NCBI GenBank assembly: GCA_013426805.1
Contig: JACDZG010000008.1
Span: 37,925 to 101,924, forward strand
Reading direction: 5' to 3'
DNA length: 64,000 nt
Source of the DNA: Chromatiaceae bacterium
GTDB lineage: Bacteria > Pseudomonadota > Gammaproteobacteria > Chromatiales > Chromatiaceae
Shown here: in pieces, positions 59,017 to 64,000 of the stretch
Layout of the letters: each line of letters begins with the position of its first letter
Position numbering within the stretch: position 1 is the stretch's first letter
Translations under genes and position numbers: made by a program
The notes under the pieces: model-generated
Told to the model about the DNA's origin: nothing
The model's input: the letters and a program-made list of their open reading frames with translations, nothing else
Database searches by the model: none

Positions 59017-59349
59017 ATGATCACACGACGTCTGCGCATCGCCCTGGCACTTCCCTGCACCCTCGCACTGGCCGTCCCGCTGACGGGTCCGCTGGCTGCC
59101 GACCCGCCGGCGCCCCAGGCCGCGGCCGCCCCCAGCGGCACCGACGCGCTCTACCAGGAGCATTGCATCAAATGCCACGGCAGTGAAGTTTATACCCGCG
59201 CAGACCGCAAGGTGACCTCCCTGGACGGTCTGGGCCGCCAGGTTCGGCGCTGTGAGACCGCACTGAGCCTGCGCTGGTTCGACGAGGACATCGATGAGAT
59301 GACAACCTTCCTGAACGACCGGTTCTACCACTTCAAGCCGGGCTCCTGA
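59017..59349 (+). CDS. Small secreted monoheme cytochrome c
   Basis: 110 residues from the ATG at 59017 behind GGAG. Signal peptide 1-28, then one heme-binding C-I-K-C-H (about 50-54). A second conserved Cys follows in V-R-R-C-E-T-A-L-S-L-R-W-F. It lacks an obvious distal methionine in the usual place (Met is in D-E-M-T-T-F-L-N). Periplasmic electron carrier. Stop overlaps rsgA (TGATG). Confidence 0.85.
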   Translation: MITRRLRIALALPCTLALAVPLTGPLAADPPAPQAAAAPSGTDALYQEHCIKCHGSEVYTRADRKVTSLDGLGRQVRRCETALSLRWFDEDIDEMTTFLNDRFYHFKPGS

Positions 59350-60374
59350 TGCCGCGGCGGCGGCTGTCGGAACGACAGGTCCAGCGGATTCGGACGATCC
59401 AGGAGCGACGCCGTCAGCATTTGGCCGACCGCGCCGAGAATGCGCTGGACACGGTGCGCGACGAGATCGCCGAGGAAGCCCCGCCGCGGTCCGGACGGGT
59501 GGTGGTACGCCATGGCGCCAACCTGGCGGTGGAGGACGCGGACGGACACATCACCCACTGCCTGGCGCGCCGCAACATCGGCCATCCCGTCTGCGGCGAC
59601 CAAGTGGTCTGGCAGGACACCGCGGACGGCCAAGGCGTAGTCACCGCCATCCAGCCCCGCCATTCGGTCCTGAGCCGTCCGGACTACGGCGGCCATGACA
59701 AGCCGCTGGCCGCCAACCTCACGCGTCTGGTGGTGCTGATCGCCCCTGAACCGGACCCCAGCGGCTACCTGATCGATCAATACCTGGCGGCGGCAGAGTT
59801 GATCGGCGTCCAGGCGCTGATCGTCGCCAACAAGATGGACCTGCTCGACGCCCCAGCCGAGGCCGCATTTCGGGCGCGCTTCGCACTCTACCCCGCGATC
59901 GGCTACCCGATCCTCTGGACCAGTCTGCGGCAACCGGCGACCCTGGACGCGCTGATCACCGCCCTGGCCGACCAGACCAGCATCCTGGTGGGTCAGTCCG
60001 GCGTCGGCAAGTCATCGCTGGTGCAGACCCTGCTGCCGGACCTGGACATCCAGATCGGCCGTTTGTCCCAAGCGACCGGACTCGGCCGTCATACGACCTC
60101 GACCGCGACCTGTTACCGGCTGATCGGCGGCGGCTTCCTGATCGACTCGCCGGGGGTGCGCAGCTTCCGTCTGGGCGCCATCGACCGCGACACGCTGCAA
60201 CGGGGATTTCGCGAATTCGGTCCCCACCTGGAGGGCTGCCGGTTCGCGGACTGCCGGCACGACCGCGAACCCGGCTGCGCCATCCGCGCGGCGGTCGATG
60301 CGGGCGAGATCGCGCCTGAACGGCTTGCCAATTTCCATCACCTGGCTGCCGGGCTGGGTCCGACCTGGGCCTGA
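59349..60374 (+). CDS. rsgA: Small ribosomal subunit biogenesis GTPase RsgA
   Basis: 341 residues. Circularly permuted GTPase: OB fold (about 50-120), G4 N-K-M-D (about 159), G1 G-Q-S-G-V-G-K-S-S (about 216-224), G3 D-S-P-G-V (about 262) and zinc site C-R-F-A-D-C-R-H...C (about 297-308). Matures the 30S subunit. Start overlaps the cytochrome stop, so the two are translationally coupled. Confidence 0.95.
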   Translation: MPRRRLSERQVQRIRTIQERRRQHLADRAENALDTVRDEIAEEAPPRSGRVVVRHGANLAVEDADGHITHCLARRNIGHPVCGDQVVWQDTADGQGVVTAIQPRHSVLSRPDYGGHDKPLAANLTRLVVLIAPEPDPSGYLIDQYLAAAELIGVQALIVANKMDLLDAPAEAAFRARFALYPAIGYPILWTSLRQPATLDALITALADQTSILVGQSGVGKSSLVQTLLPDLDIQIGRLSQATGLGRHTTSTATCYRLIGGGFLIDSPGVRSFRLGAIDRDTLQRGFREFGPHLEGCRFADCRHDREPGCAIRAAVDAGEIAPERLANFHHLAAGLGPTWA

Positions 60375-60429
60375 ATCCGGCAATTGCTCACGCCAAGGCG
60401 CCAAGACGCCGAAATACTAAGGTGGCACC

Positions 60430-60894
60430 ATGGCCTACTGGCTCTTCAAGTCCGAACCGGACGCCTTCAGCATTGACGACCTGGCGGCGCGGGCCGCCGC
60501 GGGCGAGCCCTGGGACGGGGTGCGCAACTATCAGGCGCGCAACATGCTGCGCGATCAGCTGCGCATCGGCGACGGCGTGCTCTTCTACCACTCCAACTGC
60601 CGGGTGCCCGGCGTGGTGGGGCTCGCGGAGGTGTCAAGCGCCGCCTATCCCGACGCCACCGCCTTCGACCCACAGGCACACTACTTCGACGCCAAGAGCG
60701 ACCCCGAGCACCCGCGCTGGTATCTGGTGGAGATCCGCTACCTCCGCCACCTGAGGCGGACCATTGCGCTGACCGAATTGAAAGACCACGCGGACGGCCC
60801 CTTGGCCGGCATGCCCCTGGTCCGCCGCGGCAACCGGCTCTCGGTGATGCCGGTCACGGCGCAGCAATGGACGTTCATTCTGGGGTTGGAATAG
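60430..60894 (+). CDS. EVE-domain protein
   Basis: 154 residues made of a single EVE (PUA-like) domain: M-A-Y-W-L-F-K-S-E-P-D-A-F-S-I at the start, W-D-G-V-R-N-Y-Q-A-R-N (about 29-39), and V-L-F-Y-H-S-N (about 50). Such proteins bind modified bases in DNA or RNA. Next to rsgA in many genomes. Convergent with the GH57 gene, 5 bases apart. Confidence 0.9.
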   Translation: MAYWLFKSEPDAFSIDDLAARAAAGEPWDGVRNYQARNMLRDQLRIGDGVLFYHSNCRVPGVVGLAEVSSAAYPDATAFDPQAHYFDAKSDPEHPRWYLVEIRYLRHLRRTIALTELKDHADGPLAGMPLVRRGNRLSVMPVTAQQWTFILGLE

Positions 60895-60899
60895 TCTGG

Positions 60900-62366
60900 C
60901 TACTCGAAATCGTAGTGGATGATATCCTTCACCCGCTGACAGATCTCGCGGCCGTAGTCGGTCCACTGGCCTTGGCCCCAATAACGGAAACAACTGGTCT
61001 GGGAGGCCATCAGGTGGAAGAGCGCGTTGCGGTAGCGCGGATCATCGGTGGGCGTACCGGGCTTGAGGACCTTTTCATAGAACAAGGCACTGGCCTCTTC
61101 CATCGGCCCAAGCACGTTGTCATAGCCCTGCACCCAAGACAGACTGTTGGTCCAGCTTCCGCCGTCCATATGGAAACGGCCGTCTTCCTGCTTCAGGTCG
61201 GCGATGACTTTCGCCAGCACCTCCGGACCATCGCCGGGCTTCATGCGCGCCCAGATGCGGTCATGGAAGATCGGCTGAACCACTGGGAAATCAGACTCCT
61301 TGATACCCAGCGCAAACAGCTGCTCCAGATATTCACTGGCGTTCATCATGGGCACATCCCCATGGCTGGACGCCCGCGCCACCTCCATGAACTTGCCGGG
61401 GAACTCGTTCATCATCACGCCGCCGTTCTCACCATCGGCGATCTGCGTCACCAGCGGCGGAATGGAGTGGCCGGCCAGTTCGACGCGGGACAGACTCTGC
61501 GCCTCGTACCAGGGCTGCATCTGCGCGACCAGCTTGGTATCGGAACCCTGCGTCTTGATGATGGCGATGATGCCGACGGTCTCGCCCTTGGAATTGGTGC
61601 AGACCAACCGGTGCGGAATGTGCGGGCGCTCCGGATTGCGGCCGTTACTGACCTGCACGACCGAGTGTTCCTGGATCAGCACCCATTGGAAACCACAGTC
61701 GACCAGCGTCTTGACATAGGCATAGGCGACATCCGGATGATTGGGCAGCGCCATCTCGGAGGGCGAGAAACCGCGCATCCGCTCCAGCGCCTCCCAGCCG
61801 AAGATGGCGGCGAAATGATGCTGGAAAGCGCGCACATGCAGCTTGAAATCCTGCACCGGGGTGGAGGGCGCCACCGCATGACCCCAGGGCATCCCGAGCC
61901 ATTCGATGCAGCGATTGTAGTCCGGATTGCAAGTGATATTCTTGAGCGCATCAATGACGTGGTTTTCACCCATCTTGCGCAACCCGTGCAGCAGCGTGCC
62001 GGAATATTCCAGCATACAGCGGGGTGACTTGCCCTCGCCCACCAACTGCGGAACGAACTCGCCCATTCGCTTGTAACACCAGACGAAGGCCCCGGCATTG
62101 TAGTTATCCCCGATTCCCTGATTCTCCATCATGTATTGGAGATTGCTGATCAGGGTGGCGGTGCGCAGGTCACCGCCGCCCGCGGGGATCAGCGGCTGAT
62201 GCTGGTGCAGCGCGATGGCGGTCGCGGCGCGTACCTTGCTGAAGTCGATACCGCCGTGCTTGGCGAACAGGGGCTTGGCCCGGGCGGCAGTCACGACCTG
62301 ATCGACCAAGGGTTCCTGGCCGCAGATATTCGGCAGATCGCCGACATATTCGGGTAATGGGTTCAT
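60900..62366 (-). CDS. Glycoside hydrolase family 57 protein (first of pair)
   Basis: 488 residues, cytoplasmic (no signal). GH57 features: H-Q-H-Q-P-L (about 53-58), F-S-P-S-E-M-A-L-P (about 200) and D-G-E-N-G-G (about 313). The C-terminal motif S-Q-T-S-C-F-R-Y-W-G-Q-G-Q-W is shared with the neighbour. Acts on alpha-glucans such as glycogen by inference. 92 bases downstream of the second GH57 gene, so likely an operon. Confidence 0.88.
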   Translation of the reverse strand: MNPLPEYVGDLPNICGQEPLVDQVVTAARAKPLFAKHGGIDFSKVRAATAIALHQHQPLIPAGGGDLRTATLISNLQYMMENQGIGDNYNAGAFVWCYKRMGEFVPQLVGEGKSPRCMLEYSGTLLHGLRKMGENHVIDALKNITCNPDYNRCIEWLGMPWGHAVAPSTPVQDFKLHVRAFQHHFAAIFGWEALERMRGFSPSEMALPNHPDVAYAYVKTLVDCGFQWVLIQEHSVVQVSNGRNPERPHIPHRLVCTNSKGETVGIIAIIKTQGSDTKLVAQMQPWYEAQSLSRVELAGHSIPPLVTQIADGENGGVMMNEFPGKFMEVARASSHGDVPMMNASEYLEQLFALGIKESDFPVVQPIFHDRIWARMKPGDGPEVLAKVIADLKQEDGRFHMDGGSWTNSLSWVQGYDNVLGPMEEASALFYEKVLKPGTPTDDPRYRNALFHLMASQTSCFRYWGQGQWTDYGREICQRVKDIIHYDFE

Positions 62367-62458
62367 TCTAGGCTCCTATTGGTGGTCCCGGCACGGCCGG
62401 GGGACGGCGGACCGGGCCGGCGCGGACAGTCGCCGGCGTTCGGTCCAGGATCATGTTG

Positions 62459-63868
62459 TTATCGTTCATTCGGCGCCGCAACGGCTACCGGGGCGGACTC
62501 CGCAACCGGCAGCGCCGCATCAGCCAGGCGCGTCTGCGGGTCGCCCACGTCCGCGGTATCCAGGTCCGGCAGGTCAGCGAACGTCAGCACACTGGCGCCA
62601 TACTCCGGCGCCACCATCGCGGGCTGCGCGGCCGGCAACTCCGCGGCCGCGATGGTGTCATCCAACCCGGCGCTGTCCGCAGCGGCCGCCGCCGGGTCGA
62701 TCCCGATCCGCGTGAGAACATCCCGCACCGCCTGGAGGTCCGCCTCCGCCCGCGGCACCCAGGCCTCGCCCCAATACAGGTTGCAACTGGTCTCGGCCCG
62801 CAGCAGCCGCCACAGCGCCTCGTCGAGCGCGGCCATCTGCGGCCCTTCGGTGACCCCGTGCTCACCCGCGTACCACCGGGCATCATGCACGACCTTGCTG
62901 AGCTGCGCATAAGCCGTCAGCGTCGCCTTCTGGGCCTCGGACCCGGTCCATTGGGTAAAATCCCGGCCGTGATGCCAACCGGTGTTCCAAGCGCCGGTGC
63001 GCACCTTGACCTCCCTGTGCACCCCGTGGACATTGAGATAATCGCTGATGAAGGTCGGCGAAATCCCGGCCGTCCCGGCGCGCACCCGCTCCAGCAGCGG
63101 GAGATAGAAGGCCGTCCAATAATTGGCCCCCGCGGTCACATTGCGGAACCAACCGCCGTTTTCCCCGTCGGTGCAGGTCGTCACCAGCGGCGGGAAGTCG
63201 CACCACTTGGTGCGCTCCGCCACCTCGGCGAGGAACCAGTCCAGTTCCATACCCGACTCCTGCGCATCGGACAGCTCGCGGTCACGCACGATGACCGTGA
63301 TCTCGGCATCGCCGTAACGCGCCAGGTGCGGCCGATAGCGCAGCTCCTGCCAACTCATGTCGGTCACCGGCTCGATATGCTCGCTGTCGACCAGGACATA
63401 GCGATACCCGCTGGCCCGCAGCAGCGGGATCAACTCCATCGAAAACCCCATCTCCGGGGGCCAGAACCCCTGGAACCGCGGACGCCACAACAGGTGATGA
63501 GCGATCCCGAGCCAGCGCTGCAAATGCTCCTTGCGGTCCGCCGCCGGGATCAGCGGCAACACCGGATGGTAATATCCGGTTCCCAGCACCTCGAACAGAT
63601 CCTGGTTCTGGAAGTGCCAGAGCAGGGCTCCGCAGTCGACGATGCCGTAGACCCGCTCCTGAAAGGCCGGGTCCGACAAGGTTTCGAGCAGCGTGCCGGA
63701 CAGCGACAGATGAACGCGCGCCAGGGCCTCGTGGCCCCACAGGACGCGCGGAATCCGGTCCATCGCGAACAGAATCTCCTTGGCCTCCCAGGGCTGATGC
63801 TCCAGCAGATCTTGCAAATTACCGGGCGGCTGATGGAGATTGAGCACGAGCGCGTGGTGAGCAATCAT
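62459..63868 (-). CDS. Glycoside hydrolase family 57 protein (second of pair)
   Basis: 469 residues from the ATG at 63868. GH57 motif 1 L-N-L-H-Q-P (about 8-13), G-F-W-P-P-E-M-G-F (about 135) and D-G-E-N-G-G-W-F (about 233). Shares A-E-T-S-C-N-L-Y-W-G-E-A-W with its neighbour. An Ala/Asp-rich, low-complexity tail (about 385-469) is not part of the domain. First gene of the pair; probably glycogen turnover. Confidence 0.87.
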   Translation of the reverse strand: MIAHHALVLNLHQPPGNLQDLLEHQPWEAKEILFAMDRIPRVLWGHEALARVHLSLSGTLLETLSDPAFQERVYGIVDCGALLWHFQNQDLFEVLGTGYYHPVLPLIPAADRKEHLQRWLGIAHHLLWRPRFQGFWPPEMGFSMELIPLLRASGYRYVLVDSEHIEPVTDMSWQELRYRPHLARYGDAEITVIVRDRELSDAQESGMELDWFLAEVAERTKWCDFPPLVTTCTDGENGGWFRNVTAGANYWTAFYLPLLERVRAGTAGISPTFISDYLNVHGVHREVKVRTGAWNTGWHHGRDFTQWTGSEAQKATLTAYAQLSKVVHDARWYAGEHGVTEGPQMAALDEALWRLLRAETSCNLYWGEAWVPRAEADLQAVRDVLTRIGIDPAAAAADSAGLDDTIAAAELPAAQPAMVAPEYGASVLTFADLPDLDTADVGDPQTRLADAALPVAESAPVAVAAPNER

Positions 63869-63924
63869 CGGAAAGACCCCGCAACGGTTGAGACAGCGCC
63901 GCAGCATACCTAAAGTGGACGCAG

Positions 63925-63951
63925 ATCTGTAGGGTCCGCTGCGCGGACCAG
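63925..63951. repeat. 27-bp interspersed palindromic repeat, copy 2
   Basis: Identical to 28934-28960 except for one base in the loop region; hairpin GGTCCGC/GCGGACC. Bases 63952-64000 show nothing further. Confidence 0.85.
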
Positions 63952-64000
63952 CCCTGAAGCATAACCCAGTCGCCGGCTGACATCGGGCGGCGTCAGCGCC

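Overview
The window is GC-rich, gene-dense DNA from a gammaproteobacterium. It most resembles a purple sulfur bacterium (Chromatiaceae such as Thiocapsa, Thiodictyon or Allochromatium); this is inferred from gene content, since no photosynthesis gene lies inside the window. Pointers are a hupSLCDFHR uptake hydrogenase operon, a sulfide:quinone oxidoreductase-like flavoprotein, an ATP sulfurylase, a PPi-based energy block (PPi-dependent phosphofructokinase, membrane H+-pyrophosphatase, soluble pyrophosphatase), acetyl-CoA synthetase, and typical gammaproteobacterial synteny (ygfB-pepP-ubiH-ubiI diverging from zapA-6S RNA-fau; iscRSU-hscBA-fdx-iscX).

Layout. 1-3.7 kb: acetate-type Na+/solute symporter (5' end outside the window), a cNMP/CBS/DUF294 protein and a DnaQ-like exonuclease. 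3.8-4.7 kb: MntA/HepT toxin-antitoxin pair. 4.8-9.4 kb: CWC zinc-ribbon protein, phosphohexomutase, a secreted repeat protein, engB, moaC, ppa. 9.6-13.7 kb: hppA, a 75-aa ORF, pfp and a small hypothetical, all on the minus strand. 13.9-20.1 kb: the ubiquinone hydroxylase/pepP/ygfB operon and, divergently, a TIGR02449-like coiled coil, zapA, 6S RNA and 5-formyl-THF cyclo-ligase. 20.2-24.6 kb: ilvA, rpiA and an unusually long porin. 25-32.7 kb: hydrogenase operon with a sigma-54-type promoter upstream and the NtrC-family regulator hupR at its end. 32.8-43.7 kb: acs, a NYN-nuclease/cold-shock fusion, pilBCD-coaE, a TPP enzyme of the acetolactate synthase type, and pyrD. 43.8-47.1 kb: aldo/keto reductase, GNAT acetyltransferase, and the SQR-like gene with a 52-aa downstream gene. 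47.2-55.4 kb: suhB diverging from trmJ-cysE-isc. 55.4-64 kb: rhodanese, lpxL, sat, orn, a small cytochrome c, rsgA, an EVE-domain protein and two tandem GH57 glycoside hydrolases.

Functional themes: hydrogen and sulfide oxidation feeding the quinone pool (HupSLC, SQR, UbiH/UbiI), PPi used as an energy currency, Fe-S assembly, and type IV pilus/secretion assembly. The observations most worth following up are: an iscA gene reduced in frame to 29 codons that keep both ends of the protein; two arrays of exactly eight TAGTGG(A/C) heptamers 19.5 kb apart; all six cysteines of an O2-tolerant [4Fe-3S] proximal cluster in HupS; a sigma-54 promoter upstream of hupS matched by an intact GAFTGA in HupR; a ygfB gene with no ATG/GTG/TTG start at its conserved N-terminus; a C-X6-C-X3-C-X6-C insert in the acetolactate-synthase-like enzyme; and a roughly 190-residue insertion in the porin.
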